Source of the DNA: a virus
Strand: one strand, 5' to 3'
Length of the DNA stretch: 61,293 bases
Virus record (IMG/VR): IMGVR_UViG_3300030430_001440
Span: 1-61,293 of that record
Positions 22,066 to 31,062 of this stretch are shown one piece after another. Each line of letters starts with the position of its first letter. Position 1 is the first letter of the stretch. Below the pieces are notes generated by a model that was not told the origin of the DNA, ran no database searches, and saw only the letters and a list, made by a program, of their open reading frames with translations. The translations under genes were made by a program, and so were the position numbers.

Positions 22066-22890
22066 ATGTCCGTAGGTTGGGGGCGAGGTACATGGGGCTC
22101 TGATGTATGGGGAGGAACCTCTGTATCCGTATCAGTAACAGGACTTAGTGCAACATCTGCTCTTGGTGATGAAACTGTAATAGCCAAAGCTTTAGTATCA
22201 GTTACTGGAGTTGCAGGAACTACTGCACTTGGTAGCGAAACAGTAATAGCTAAAGCTTTAGTATCAGTTACTGGAGTAAGTGCTACATCAGCTTTAGGAA
22301 GTGAAACTGTAACAGGAATAGCTAATATCTCTGTTACGGGTAATGTAGGTACATCAGTATTAGGATCAGAAACAGTTGCTGCAGCAGCTAATACTTCAGT
22401 AACAGGAAATACTGGAACTTCAGCTTTAGGTGATGCTATTACCATGGGGGCTGCTGTTACAGGAGTTTCTGGTTCAGCATCAGTAGGAACTCTTGGTGAT
22501 GAATCTGTATCTGCAGCAGCTAATGTAGCAGTAACAGGTATTTCTGCTACAAGTTCTCTAGGAAGTATATCTTTAGTTACTAACAATATACTTACAGTAA
22601 CAGGTTTTTCAGGAACTTCAGCTTTAGGTTCTGTTACAAATATAGCTACTGCTGTAGTCACGCCTACGGGAGTATTAGCCACTGGTGAAACAGAAAAAGT
22701 AAATGTTTGGAGTCTCGTTAATGATAGTCAAACACCAAACTATTCTAATGTGAGTAATACACAAACACCAAACTACTCTAATGTTTCAGAAAACCAAACA
22801 CCAAACTACTCTAATATAAGCACTACACAAACACCAAGTTTTTCTAATGTTTCAGAAAACCAAACACCTAATTGGAAAGAAGTTGCTTAA
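22066..22890 (+). CDS. Double-repeat virion protein, 274 aa
   Basis: The N-terminal three quarters consists of about eight imperfect copies of a 22-residue unit (consensus VSVTGVSATSALGSETV plus a short linker), probably a beta structure. The C-terminal end has five copies of an 11-residue unit, QTPNYSNVSEN. The 11-residue copies are visible in DNA as 33-base repeats at 22729-22880. It lies before the tail fibre gene and may be a fibre or adhesin. No enzyme motif is seen. Confidence 0.8.
   Translation: MSVGWGRGTWGSDVWGGTSVSVSVTGLSATSALGDETVIAKALVSVTGVAGTTALGSETVIAKALVSVTGVSATSALGSETVTGIANISVTGNVGTSVLGSETVAAAANTSVTGNTGTSALGDAITMGAAVTGVSGSASVGTLGDESVSAAANVAVTGISATSSLGSISLVTNNILTVTGFSGTSALGSVTNIATAVVTPTGVLATGETEKVNVWSLVNDSQTPNYSNVSNTQTPNYSNVSENQTPNYSNISTTQTPSFSNVSENQTPNWKEVA
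22729..22880 (+). repeat. 33-base tandem repeats inside the 22066 gene
   Basis: CAAACACC starts at 22729, 22762 and at further 33-base steps, giving five copies (the last two are diverged). Each encodes QTPNYSN plus a variable four residues. Copy number could change by recombination. Confidence 0.9.
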
Positions 22891-22935
22891 AATTTCGGTA
22901 AATATAGTGTACAATCAAAATAGTCGGAGGCACAA

Positions 22936-25383
22936 ATGGCTACATATGTAAATGATTTAAGATTAAAAGAAATAGCAACAGGTGATGAGTCAGGTACTTG
23001 GGGGACTTCAACTAACACTAATTTAGAGCTGATTGCTGAGGCGTTTAGTTTCGGTACAGAGGCTATAACAACCAATGCAGATACCCACACTACTACTATT
23101 GCAGACGGTTCTACTGATCCTGGAAGGTCTTTGTATCTTAAATATACAGGTACACTTGATTCAGCTTGTACCATAACCATAGGACCTAATACTGTATCTA
23201 AACTATGGTTGATTGAAAACGGTACATCAGGATCACAAAACATTATTATTTCACAAGGCAGTGGTGCTAATGTAACAATTCCAGCAGGTCATGTAAAAGC
23301 AATATATTCGGACGGTGCAGGCTCTAGTGCTGCTATGGTTGATGCTTTTACTAACTTAAATCTAGGTGGAACTACAACAGTAGATGATTTAACTATCTCA
23401 GATGATCTTACAGTCACAGATGATTTAATTGTTAATGGCGATATTGATTTAGAAGGCAATATGGATATTAACGGATCACTAGAAACAGATGCTTTGTCAT
23501 TAAACGGCACTACTGTTTCGTCAACCGCAGCTGAACTTAATATTCTTGATGGAGTTACTTCAACCACTGCAGAGCTTAATATCCTTGATGGTGTTACAAG
23601 CACTGCAACAGAATTAAATTTATTAGATGGCTCTACAGCTAACACAGTTGTAAATAGCAAAGCAGTTATTTATGGGTCTAGCGGAGAGTTAGCAGGAACT
23701 TTATCAACAGCAGCACAAACTAATATTACAAGTCTTGGAACACTTACCACTCTTACAGTAGATGATATAACAATTGATGGTTCTACTATTTCAGATAGTG
23801 GAGATTTTACACTAGATATTGGTGGAGATATTAGTCTTGATGCAGCTGGAGACCAAATAAGATTTAAAGATAATGGTACAGAAGTTGGTCATATTAATAT
23901 GGATTCTTCAAATCTAACAATAAGGTCAACTATATCAGATAAAGATATTATATTTACAGGAAATGATGACGGTGTTTCGGTAACTGCCCTTACCCTTGAT
24001 ATGTCAGCTTCTGGTGCTGCAACTTTTAATGCAGGTGCAACTTTTGGAAGTCATACAAGAGTTAATGGAGACTTTTCTGTAAGTGCTACATCAGGAGAAG
24101 ATAGATTTGCAATACTTCCACAATCAGCAGGTTCAGGAACTATTTTCTTTTCAGGTAATGAGGGCTTAACAGGTTATGAGCCACTTACAATAGATTTTGA
24201 AGATTTAAGATTACGAACTTCAGGCACAGAAAGAATGCGTATAACTTCAGGTGGTGCAGTTGGCATAGGGCTTACAAGTCCACAAGGCAACCTTCATGTT
24301 GAAGGAGCAGCAGGTGCATCAGGTGGTGGTATTATATATGTTACTGATGCCGATAATGGTAGTACAGCAAGTGATGCTTTACATATTTCAAAATCTGGTG
24401 ATACAGCTTTTGTTTATAATAGAGAATCATCAGGTGACTTACAACTAGGTGCTGGAAATACAGCAAGTCATATTGTAATTAAATCAGATGGGAAAGTAGG
24501 ATTAGGAACTACAAGTCCAACAACTGTACTAGAAGTAGTTAATGCTTCTGCAGGTGATACAGTTGCTACATTTGTAGGACAATTTAGTAGTAGTGGGGAT
24601 GTAAAATTAGCAAATTTTGAAAGATATGGTAGTGCAGTTGCAGCAGCTATTGAATACAACGATGCTACAACAGACATGGAGTTTGGGACAACAACAAGCC
24701 ACGCCTTTAGCTTAAAAACTGCTGATACAAGAAGATTAACTATTGATACTTCAGGTAATATTACTCAAACTGGTGGCGATTATATATATTCTGCTGGTAT
24801 TAATTTTAATATAAAACATACTGGAGGTGGTCAAAATATAACTTTTGATACAACTCCTAGTGGTGGTTCTACAACAGAAAGGATGCGTGTTAATACTGAT
24901 GGTCATGTTCTTATAGGAACCACAACCAATCAAGGTGTAGGTGGTATATCTTTTCAACATACATCTACTGGAGTAAACATTCAACAAAATATGGATGGCA
25001 CTTCTGGAGGAGCTGAATTATATGTATTTAGAAGAAACAGTACACAGATTGGCTCAATCAACCAAAGCTCAACAAATGCCGTAACTTATAACACATCTTC
25101 AGATTCAAGACTAAAAGATGTTACAGGATCATCAAGAGGATTAGATGTAATCAATAACCTTAATCCTGTTGCCTATAATTGGAAAGCTGACAACCATGCA
25201 GATGAAGGATTAATAGCACAAGAGGTTGAGGAACTTGTGCCGAATGCAGTAAACAAAGATGAAGATGGTTATTACTCAATGGATTATAGTAAACTTGTTA
25301 CGCATCTTGTAAAAGGTATGCAAGAGCAACAAGAACAAATAGAATCACTGAAAAGTGAAATTGCGAGTTTAAAGGAGAAATAA
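22936..25383 (+). CDS. Tail fibre with S74 chaperone domain, 815 aa
   Basis: The N-terminus (about 1-140) is the marine-phage attachment type (GDESGTWGTSTNTNLELIAE). The centre has repeated TAELNILDGVTST units (about 195-235) and triple-beta-like repeats including ERMRITSGGAVGIG and ERMRVNTDGHVLIG. The C-terminus has the S74 intramolecular chaperone: SDSRLKDVTGSSRGLDVINN, NPVAYNWK, GLIAQEVEELVPNAV, then a coiled coil. In that family the chaperone helps trimerisation and cleaves itself off. It is probably the receptor-binding fibre. CGGAGGC precedes the ATG. Confidence 0.93.
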   Translation: MATYVNDLRLKEIATGDESGTWGTSTNTNLELIAEAFSFGTEAITTNADTHTTTIADGSTDPGRSLYLKYTGTLDSACTITIGPNTVSKLWLIENGTSGSQNIIISQGSGANVTIPAGHVKAIYSDGAGSSAAMVDAFTNLNLGGTTTVDDLTISDDLTVTDDLIVNGDIDLEGNMDINGSLETDALSLNGTTVSSTAAELNILDGVTSTTAELNILDGVTSTATELNLLDGSTANTVVNSKAVIYGSSGELAGTLSTAAQTNITSLGTLTTLTVDDITIDGSTISDSGDFTLDIGGDISLDAAGDQIRFKDNGTEVGHINMDSSNLTIRSTISDKDIIFTGNDDGVSVTALTLDMSASGAATFNAGATFGSHTRVNGDFSVSATSGEDRFAILPQSAGSGTIFFSGNEGLTGYEPLTIDFEDLRLRTSGTERMRITSGGAVGIGLTSPQGNLHVEGAAGASGGGIIYVTDADNGSTASDALHISKSGDTAFVYNRESSGDLQLGAGNTASHIVIKSDGKVGLGTTSPTTVLEVVNASAGDTVATFVGQFSSSGDVKLANFERYGSAVAAAIEYNDATTDMEFGTTTSHAFSLKTADTRRLTIDTSGNITQTGGDYIYSAGINFNIKHTGGGQNITFDTTPSGGSTTERMRVNTDGHVLIGTTTNQGVGGISFQHTSTGVNIQQNMDGTSGGAELYVFRRNSTQIGSINQSSTNAVTYNTSSDSRLKDVTGSSRGLDVINNLNPVAYNWKADNHADEGLIAQEVEELVPNAVNKDEDGYYSMDYSKLVTHLVKGMQEQQEQIESLKSEIASLKEK

Positions 25384-25384
25384 T

Positions 25385-25729
25385 ATGGCAATATCTTATA
25401 CATGGAATGTAAACACCTGTGATACATACCCATCAAAAAGTGGTAAATCAAATGTGGTGCATACTGTTCACTGGAGACTTACTGGCACTGATGATAGCAA
25501 TAATGATGCAGATGGCAATCCACAAGCTTCATCTGTTTATGGATCACAAGCTTTAGATACGAGTGATTTATCAAGTTTTATTAATTGGTCAAATCTCAAA
25601 GCTAGCGATGTACAAGGTTGGGTAGAAGCTGCTTTAGGTAGTGATGAGGTTACTGCACTAAAAGCAAGCATTGATGCAAGTATAGCTGAAAAGGTATCAC
25701 CAACATCAGTTACAAAAATATTAAGTTAA
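25385..25729 (+). CDS. Small protein after the tail fibre, 114 aa
   Basis: The sequence (MAISYTWNVNTCDTYPSKSG, then VHTVHWRLTGTDDSNND) resembles short proteins regularly found just downstream of tail fibres in marine phages. Function unknown; a fibre assembly or capping role is a guess from position. AAGGAG precedes it within the fibre gene end. Confidence 0.8.
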   Translation: MAISYTWNVNTCDTYPSKSGKSNVVHTVHWRLTGTDDSNNDADGNPQASSVYGSQALDTSDLSSFINWSNLKASDVQGWVEAALGSDEVTALKASIDASIAEKVSPTSVTKILS

Positions 25730-25748
25730 TTTAAATAAGGGGATTAGG

Positions 25749-25991
25749 ATGAAAAATACTTTAAAAATAGATACTTTAGTGCAAGAAGACGGCACTGAAA
25801 TTAAAATAGAAGATTTAGCTCCAGAGCAAAAATATCTTCATTCACAAATATTAGATTTATCTAATAAACAAAGGAGAGCACAGTTTGAACTTGATCAAGT
25901 TAATGCAAGTTTATCTGTTTTCCAAAAAGCTTTTGTTGATTCTTTAGAACAAGAAGAAACAGAAGAAAACACAAAAAAGGAGAGTGACTAA
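25749..25991 (+). CDS. Small helical coiled-coil protein, 80 aa
   Basis: The pattern APEQKYLHSQILDLSNKQRR followed by AQFELDQVNASLSVFQKAF resembles DUF6447-type phage proteins, small helical hairpins next to tail fibres. The name is from memory. The stop overlaps the ATG of the lipoprotein gene. Confidence 0.75.
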   Translation: MKNTLKIDTLVQEDGTEIKIEDLAPEQKYLHSQILDLSNKQRRAQFELDQVNASLSVFQKAFVDSLEQEETEENTKKESD

Positions 25992-26260
25992 TGAAAAACA
26001 TATCATTAATATTAATACCTTTATTTATAACTTCTTGTGCCAGTATTGGGGCGGTTATAGATGGCGGTCAAGATTTAGTAACCAGTGTTGTTGACTCATC
26101 TGTTGAAACAGCAGGTAATATAACTAATGCGGTGCTAGATGATGTTAGTTCTGTTGTTGATACAGTTGGAGATTCCGTATCCGATGTAGTTGATACTGTT
26201 GTTGAAGAAGTAGACGAACAAACTAACGAATTACAAAACGAAGAAGAACAGGAGGAATAA
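25991..26260 (+). CDS. Small lipoprotein, 89 aa
   Basis: A short signal peptide ends in a lipobox (LFITSC), so Cys17 would be lipidated and the protein held in a membrane. The mature part is acidic with repeated VVDTVGDSVSDVVDTVVEEV-like helices. Position among small membrane proteins suggests an Rz1-like or other envelope role in lysis, but no Pro-rich Rz1 signature is present. AAGGAG lies upstream, and the stop overlaps the next ATG. Confidence 0.75.
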   Translation: MKNISLILIPLFITSCASIGAVIDGGQDLVTSVVDSSVETAGNITNAVLDDVSSVVDTVGDSVSDVVDTVVEEVDEQTNELQNEEEQEE

Positions 26261-26421
26261 TGGTCTGGTTAAACGTATTAGTATGGATTACTGCAATTAT
26301 AGCTGTAGCTTCGGTAATAGCAGCTATCACACCAACACCTAAAGACGATGTCTGGTTTGGTAAACTATATAAAATTATAGATTGGTGTGCTTTAAATGTA
26401 GGTAAAGCTAAAGATAAGTAA
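26260..26421 (+). CDS. Small membrane protein, 53 aa
   Basis: This short frame encodes MVWLNVLVWITAIIAVASVI, a single membrane segment, then a polar tail TPTPKDDVWFGKLYKIIDWC. GGAGGA directly precedes the ATG, which overlaps the lipoprotein stop; its own TAA overlaps the next ATG. This type recurs in marine phages without known function. Confidence 0.75.
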   Translation: MVWLNVLVWITAIIAVASVIAAITPTPKDDVWFGKLYKIIDWCALNVGKAKDK

Positions 26422-26603
26422 TGCCAACAGTCAAAGACGCTTTAGCAGAGTTAAATGCACACGAAAGAGAGTGTGCTATTCGCTATGAATATATAGAAAA
26501 AAGATTAGATGAAGGCTCTGCTAAATTTAAACGATTAGAAATGTTACTTTGGGGGGTTTATCCGTTTATACTAGGCTCTATAGTGTTTGCTAGTTTTATA
26601 TAG
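26421..26603 (+). CDS. Haemolysin XhlA-like membrane protein, 60 aa
   Basis: A charged helix (ALAELNAHERECAIRYEYIE, KRLDEGSAKFKRLE) followed by one C-terminal membrane segment (LLWGVYPFILGSIVFASFI). This is the XhlA layout, in which such proteins assist phage lysis. The start overlaps the previous stop by one base. Confidence 0.75.
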   Translation: MPTVKDALAELNAHERECAIRYEYIEKRLDEGSAKFKRLEMLLWGVYPFILGSIVFASFI

Positions 26604-26611
26604 GAGATTAA

Positions 26612-28480
26612 GTGCCTTTACAAAAATTTTTATTCAAACCAGGAATTAATAAAGAACTTACAGCATATTCTAACGAAGGTGGTTGGTTCGATAGTAATTT
26701 AATAAGATTTAGAAAAGGGCTCCCCGAAAAAATAGGTGGTTGGGCGAGAAGAAGCGATAATAATTTCATATCTCGTGGTAGAGCTTTACATGCATGGCAA
26801 TCACTCGCTGGCACACAGTTTATAGGAATAGGTGCCACACAAAAGTATTATATTGTAGAGGGTGTTAATTATTACGATATAACGCCTATAAGGAAAACAT
26901 CTACAAACAGTATTACCTTTTCTGCTACTAACGGAAGTGCTGATATAACTGCAACTGATAGTGGTCATGGTGCGGTTATAGGAGATTTTGTTACTATAAG
27001 TGGTGCTGTTAGTTTAGGCGGAAATATAACAGCAACTGTTTTAAACCAAGAGCACCAAATTACAGCTGTACCAAGTTCTAACACTTATACTTTTACTGCT
27101 TCAGCAACAGCTAATTCTAGCGATACAGGAAATGGTGGTTCAGGAGTTGATGGTGCATATCAACTAAATGTTGGATTGGATGTTTTCATAGCATCAACAG
27201 GCTGGAGTGCTGGTGCTTGGGGAGAAGGAACTTTCGGTTCAGTTTCTCCATTATCTTTTGCTACACAATTACGATTATGGTCGCACGATAACTTTGGTGA
27301 AGATTTAATTATAAATGCTAGAGGTGGTGGCGTTTTCTATTGGGATACAAGCACTGGAACATCTACTAGAGCAGTAGCATTACCAGATTTATCAGGAGCA
27401 AATTTAGCACCTACGGTAGCACTTCAAGTTTTGGTAAGTGATATTGATAGACACGTTATTTGTTTCGGAGCTGACCCTATAGAAGGTGGAGCAAGGTCAG
27501 GAACATCTGATCCATTACTTATAGCTTTTAGCGACCAAGAAGATGTAACACAATGGGAACCTTTACCGACTAATACTGCAGGTTCATTACGTTTATCTTC
27601 AGGTTCTCTAATTATAGGTGCAATTAGAGCAAGACAAGAAACATTAGTTTGGACAGATACTGCTCTTTATTCTTTAAGTTTTATAGGACAGCCTTTTACG
27701 TTCGGTGTTAATCTAATAAATGAAGGTATAAGTATGATAAGTCCAAACGCAGCTGTTAACACCACTAAAGGTATTTTTTGGATGGATAAAAAAGGGTTTT
27801 ACGTTTATACAGGTAGAGTTGCTACAGTTCCTTGTTCTGTTTTAGATTATGTTTTTAGTGATATGAACATATCGCAATCATTTCAAGTTTTTGGATTTTC
27901 TAATAAGGCTTTTGATGAAGTAGGGTGGTTTTATTGCTCATCAGGTGTAACTAATATAGATAGGTATGTTGTTTATAATTACGAAGAAAACGTTTGGTCA
28001 ATAGGACAACTATCTAGAAATGCATGGTTAGACGAAGGCACTTTAGACAACCCTATAGCGACACATGAAATATCAACTAATAGTAGTTGTGTTTTTAATC
28101 ACGAAGTAGGTCATGACGATAATGGTTCAGCTATGCAAAATGTTTTTATTGAATCTAGTGATTTTGATATAGGAGAGGGAGATTTTTTCCAATATGTTAA
28201 TAGAATTATTCCTGATATAAAATTTATAGGTAGTGGCTCCTTAGGTTCGTCAGGACAAAAAGTTGATTTTGTTTTGAAAAAAAGAAATTTTCCAGGAGAA
28301 GATTTAACGACAGTAACTACAGCCTCTTGTTTTTCTAACACTACAAAATTAGATACACGATTACGAGGTAGACAAGCAGTAATACGTGTGCAATCTAACG
28401 ACGATAACACAAACGATACTGGTATGAGTTTTAGATTAGGAGCTACTCGTTTAGATTTAAAACCTGACGGTCAAAGGTAA
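26612..28480 (+). CDS. Tail hub or stabilisation protein, P22 gp10-like, 622 aa
   Basis: The N-terminus FLFKPGINKELTAYSNEGGW, FDSNLIRFRKGLPEKIGGW is a hallmark of a large family in marine podoviruses, related by layout to P22 gp10-type stabilisation proteins of the tail hub. The rest is beta-rich with many Gly, Thr and Trp (propeller-like). The start is GTG with TAGGAG 6 bases upstream. It lies 3 kb after the other neck genes, separated by the fibre and small membrane genes. Confidence 0.75.
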   Translation: MPLQKFLFKPGINKELTAYSNEGGWFDSNLIRFRKGLPEKIGGWARRSDNNFISRGRALHAWQSLAGTQFIGIGATQKYYIVEGVNYYDITPIRKTSTNSITFSATNGSADITATDSGHGAVIGDFVTISGAVSLGGNITATVLNQEHQITAVPSSNTYTFTASATANSSDTGNGGSGVDGAYQLNVGLDVFIASTGWSAGAWGEGTFGSVSPLSFATQLRLWSHDNFGEDLIINARGGGVFYWDTSTGTSTRAVALPDLSGANLAPTVALQVLVSDIDRHVICFGADPIEGGARSGTSDPLLIAFSDQEDVTQWEPLPTNTAGSLRLSSGSLIIGAIRARQETLVWTDTALYSLSFIGQPFTFGVNLINEGISMISPNAAVNTTKGIFWMDKKGFYVYTGRVATVPCSVLDYVFSDMNISQSFQVFGFSNKAFDEVGWFYCSSGVTNIDRYVVYNYEENVWSIGQLSRNAWLDEGTLDNPIATHEISTNSSCVFNHEVGHDDNGSAMQNVFIESSDFDIGEGDFFQYVNRIIPDIKFIGSGSLGSSGQKVDFVLKKRNFPGEDLTTVTTASCFSNTTKLDTRLRGRQAVIRVQSNDDNTNDTGMSFRLGATRLDLKPDGQR

Positions 28481-28806
28481 TGTCTAAACTGTTAGAAACA
28501 AAATTACCTGTCGCAGTAGGACCTCTTGATCCTGCAATATTTAATAGATTAGTAAGAGTATTAGAATTATCTTTAGGTAGTAAAGATATAGACGCAACGC
28601 AAACTGTAAATGAAAACCAAAGAAATTTAAATTTGTTTAATAAAGGAGATATAATTTATAATTTAAGTACGGATCAATTACAACTATGGACTGGAACACA
28701 ATGGATAGATTTATACGTTGGGGAAGAAAAAGGAGTACAAGGCAATATGGCTTTGGGAAAAGTAAGCATAAAAACCAATGGAGCAACAACGGTGCCAATA
28801 TTATGA
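28480..28806 (+). CDS. Small virion-region protein, 108 aa
   Basis: The product (LPVAVGPLDPAIFNRLVRVL, then NLNLFNKGDIIYNLSTDQLQ LWTG) resembles short proteins after the gp10-like gene in related phages. Function unknown; possibly a tail component. Its ATG overlaps the previous stop, and its TGA overlaps the lysozyme ATG. Confidence 0.75.
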   Translation: MSKLLETKLPVAVGPLDPAIFNRLVRVLELSLGSKDIDATQTVNENQRNLNLFNKGDIIYNLSTDQLQLWTGTQWIDLYVGEEKGVQGNMALGKVSIKTNGATTVPIL

Positions 28807-29252
28807 ACATTGATAAATTAAGAGAAGAACTTACTTTTGATGAGGGGTGTATTGATAAAATATACTTAGATCATTTAGGCTATCCAACTTTTGGTATAGG
28901 TCATCTTATTCTAGAAACAGACCCAGAACACGGAAAAGAAGTGGGTACGCCTGTTTCTAACGAAAGAATTAAAGAATGTTTTGAAAACGATATCAATACA
29001 GTAACAAAAGAATTAGATAGAAATCTTTCATGGTGGATACATCTGCCAGAAGATATTAAAAGAGTTTTAGCAAACATGGGTTTTAATTTAGGTATAACTA
29101 GATTATTAAAATTCAAAAAGTTTTTAACTGCATTAGAAGAACATAATTGGGAAACTGCTGCGGTTGAGATGATGGATAGTCGTTGGGCTACACAAGTAGG
29201 ACCAAGAGCGACTAGACTTAGAGATAGGGTTCTCTTAGGAGGGCAAGGTTAA
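28803..29252 (+). CDS. Endolysin: T4-type lysozyme (GH24), 149 aa
   Basis: Glu14, Asp23 and Thr29 (FDEGCIDKIYLDHLGYPTFG) have exactly the spacing of the Glu11-Asp20-Thr26 triad of T4 lysozyme, and GIGHL follows. The C-terminal DSRWATQVGPRATRLRDRVL is the family's conserved end. It cleaves the glycan of peptidoglycan at lysis. I start at MNIDKLREEL (28803): the upstream part of the open frame is out-of-frame with the previous gene, and ATGA overlap couples the two. There is no signal peptide, so it needs a holin (9257 or 31720). Confidence 0.95.
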   Translation: MNIDKLREELTFDEGCIDKIYLDHLGYPTFGIGHLILETDPEHGKEVGTPVSNERIKECFENDINTVTKELDRNLSWWIHLPEDIKRVLANMGFNLGITRLLKFKKFLTALEEHNWETAAVEMMDSRWATQVGPRATRLRDRVLLGGQG

Positions 29253-29332
29253 ACAAAAATTATTAGCATGGATTGATAGACTTATAGAAAAGTCATGGCA
29301 AAACTACGCTAATAAATTACATAGGAAAAATA

Positions 29333-29440
29333 ATGAAAAAATCTAAATACATGAGAAGAGGCGGAGCTTTAAAGAGTTCTAAGTATAAGAAACGTGGTGG
29401 GGCTAAAAAGAAAGTAATGAGAAGAAAAAGAAGGAAGTAG
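29333..29440 (+). CDS. Tiny highly basic protein, 35 aa
   Basis: The short frame encodes MKKSKYMRRGGALKSSKYKK and ends KKKVMRRKRRK; over half of the residues are Lys or Arg. AGGAA lies 6-8 bases upstream. It is the first of a series of basic proteins (30117-31339). A DNA-binding or protamine-like virion role is inferred from composition only. The 80 bases before it hold a strong AGGAGGG but no usual start codon in frame. Confidence 0.65.
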   Translation: MKKSKYMRRGGALKSSKYKKRGGAKKKVMRRKRRK

Positions 29441-30114
29441 TGCCTCATCTCATAAGTAATATCCCGCACTTTAAATGTTGGGTGCGAAGGGAATTCACAG
29501 CTAATCACACAAGATATCACGGCGAGTTTTTACACGCAATAGCTTTCGCCGTTAACACAATACCAGATAGGTCTTTGAGTTTTCAGGTAGTTTTCACAGG
29601 TTGCGAAAACGAATACGATGACTGGGACGAGGGTAATATACATGGTGGTGCAATGTGGGCACGTATGCCTATACAGGGTCTTATAGCAGATATACCTGTA
29701 GAGGATTGGGCGGTGCCTATGGAAGACCATCTATGTCAGCCTTGGGATTGTGAATCAAGAGACCATTCGGTTATAGTTATGGATAGAGTAAGTTCTTCTC
29801 CATGGCTTTGCAAAATAGACGGAAAGTTTTATACTGGTAAGTATATGTTTACAGTAGATTATACAAATAACGCTATTGCCGATTGTCCTGCACAGCACAA
29901 ACAGTCGCACGTGCTTTATATAACAGAAGATTGTGAGTGGAAAGGAAACTTGGTTGCTTTACCTAATAATAGGGTTAGAGCCACAAGTCCTGCCTTATGG
30001 GTAACAGGTGAGGGTGCACCAGACTTTACACCATCACAACACTTACATTCTGCAGAGGGTCATGAAAGTTATCTTGACCCATCTATAACTTTTAATAATT
30101 TATACGAGGATTAA
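29440..30114 (+). CDS. Hypothetical protein, 224 aa
   Basis: The product (MPHLISNIPHFKCWVRREFT) contains FTGCENEYDDWDEGNIHGGA, then MWARMPIQGLIADIP and SRDHSVIVMDRVSS. Trp- and His-rich, and probably a globular virion or enzyme-like protein of marine cyanophage/pelagiphage type; I do not recognise the family. It starts as GTG-like (reads M) overlapping the previous stop by one base. Confidence 0.7.
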   Translation: MPHLISNIPHFKCWVRREFTANHTRYHGEFLHAIAFAVNTIPDRSLSFQVVFTGCENEYDDWDEGNIHGGAMWARMPIQGLIADIPVEDWAVPMEDHLCQPWDCESRDHSVIVMDRVSSSPWLCKIDGKFYTGKYMFTVDYTNNAIADCPAQHKQSHVLYITEDCEWKGNLVALPNNRVRATSPALWVTGEGAPDFTPSQHLHSAEGHESYLDPSITFNNLYED

Positions 30115-30116
30115 AT

Positions 30117-30314
30117 ATGCCTAGAAAACCTACTAAAGCAAAAAAGAAAACTACTAAGAAAAAGAAGAAGAAAAAAGGAGCAACACCTACAAACCCTAGT
30201 TTATACGCTAGAGTGAAGGCTGAGGCTAAACGTAAATTTAAAGTGTATCCAAGTGCTTATGCGAATGGGTGGTTGGTACGTGAATATAAAAAACGTGGTG
30301 GAGGGTATAGATAA
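30117..30314 (+). CDS. Lys-rich basic protein, 65 aa
   Basis: The N-terminus is almost a poly-Lys tract (AKKKTTKKKKKKKGATPTNP). The C-terminal part SLYARVKAEAKRKFKVYPSA, YANGWLVREYKKRG is a conserved segment seen in many marine phage proteins of this sort. It is likely a virion or DNA-binding protein. The stop overlaps the next ATG (TAATG). Confidence 0.8.
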   Translation: MPRKPTKAKKKTTKKKKKKKGATPTNPSLYARVKAEAKRKFKVYPSAYANGWLVREYKKRGGGYR

Positions 30315-30472
30315 TGGCAAGAAAAGGTTTATGGGCTAATATACACGCTAAACGTAAAAGAATAAAAGCAGGCTCTGGTGAGCGTATGCGTAAAAAAGGT
30401 GCAAAAGGTGCACCTACAGCAGCACAGATGAGACGTGCTAGAAAAGGAACTAAAAAACGTGGCAAAAAGTAG
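30314..30472 (+). CDS. Basic protein, 52 aa
   Basis: The short frame encodes MARKGLWANIHAKRKRIKAG then PTAAQMRRARKGTKKRGKK. The 'GLWANIHAKRxRIkaGSGErMRkkG' segment is recurrent in marine phage genomes with unknown function. It overlaps both neighbours by a few bases. Confidence 0.8.
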   Translation: MARKGLWANIHAKRKRIKAGSGERMRKKGAKGAPTAAQMRRARKGTKKRGKK

Positions 30473-30761
30473 ACGTAAAAAAGACCCTAAAAAGGGAACT
30501 GGTAAAAAACCTAAAGGTAGTGGAAGAAGATTATACACAGATGAAAATCCGAAAGACACAGTACGTATTAAATTCGCTACTCCTGCAGACGCAAGGGCAA
30601 CAGTTGCAAAAGTTAAAAAAGTTAACAAACCTTTTGCAAGAAAAATACAAATTCTTACTGTCGGTGAACAGAGAGCGAAAGTGATGGGTAAAACGCAAGT
30701 AGTAAGTATATTTAAAAAGGGTAAAGAAGCTATAAGAAAAGCGAGGAAAAAACGTGGCTAA
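30459..30761 (+). CDS. Basic protein, 100 aa
   Basis: I choose the GTG at 30459 (reads MAKSRRKKDPKKG), because AAAAGGAA lies upstream and the next gene uses the same GTG-GC start style. A poly-basic N-terminus is followed by a compact alpha/beta part (TVRIKFATPADARATVAKVK) and a basic tail. The gene overlaps both neighbours. Confidence 0.75.
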   Translation: MAKSRRKKDPKKGTGKKPKGSGRRLYTDENPKDTVRIKFATPADARATVAKVKKVNKPFARKIQILTVGEQRAKVMGKTQVVSIFKKGKEAIRKARKKRG

Positions 30762-31062
30762 ACCAAAAGGAGGTCTTACTGCATGGTTTGGTAAAGGCAA
30801 AAAAGGAGACTGGGTAGATATAGGTGCTCCTAAGAAAAAAGGCAAGTTCCAAAAATGCGGTAGAAAGTCTGCTAAAGGTAAAAGCAAACGTAAATACCCT
30901 AAATGTGTTCCACGCAGTAAAGCTAGAAGTATGACGGCGGCACAACGTAGAAGTGCTGTAAGAAGAAAAAGAGCTGCTGGTAATCCTGGAGGTAAACCAA
31001 GAAACGTAAGAACATTCGTTAGGAAGAAAAGGAGAGCAAATGGCAAAAAGAAAAAAAGCTAA
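30754..31062 (+). CDS. Basic protein, DUF5872-like, 102 aa
   Basis: The sequence GGLTAWFGKGKKGDWVDIGA, PKKKGKFQKCGRKSAKG, then YPKCVPRSKA and RSAVRRKRAAGNPGGKPRNV is a conserved phage family that I recall as DUF5872. Two Cys may bind zinc. GAGGAAA precedes a GTG start. Function unknown; abundance of Lys/Arg and Gly suggests nucleic acid or virion association. Confidence 0.85.
   Translation: MAKPKGGLTAWFGKGKKGDWVDIGAPKKKGKFQKCGRKSAKGKSKRKYPKCVPRSKARSMTAAQRRSAVRRKRAAGNPGGKPRNVRTFVRKKRRANGKKKKS

Noticed and set aside
22035-22682. Minus-strand open frame of 215 codons
   Set aside because: It is the mirror of the repeat region of the 22066 gene; its length results from the repeat composition and it has no start signals.
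29254-29350. Possible tiny gene after AGGAGGG downstream of the lysozyme
   Set aside because: No ATG, GTG or TTG follows in the open frame at a useful distance.
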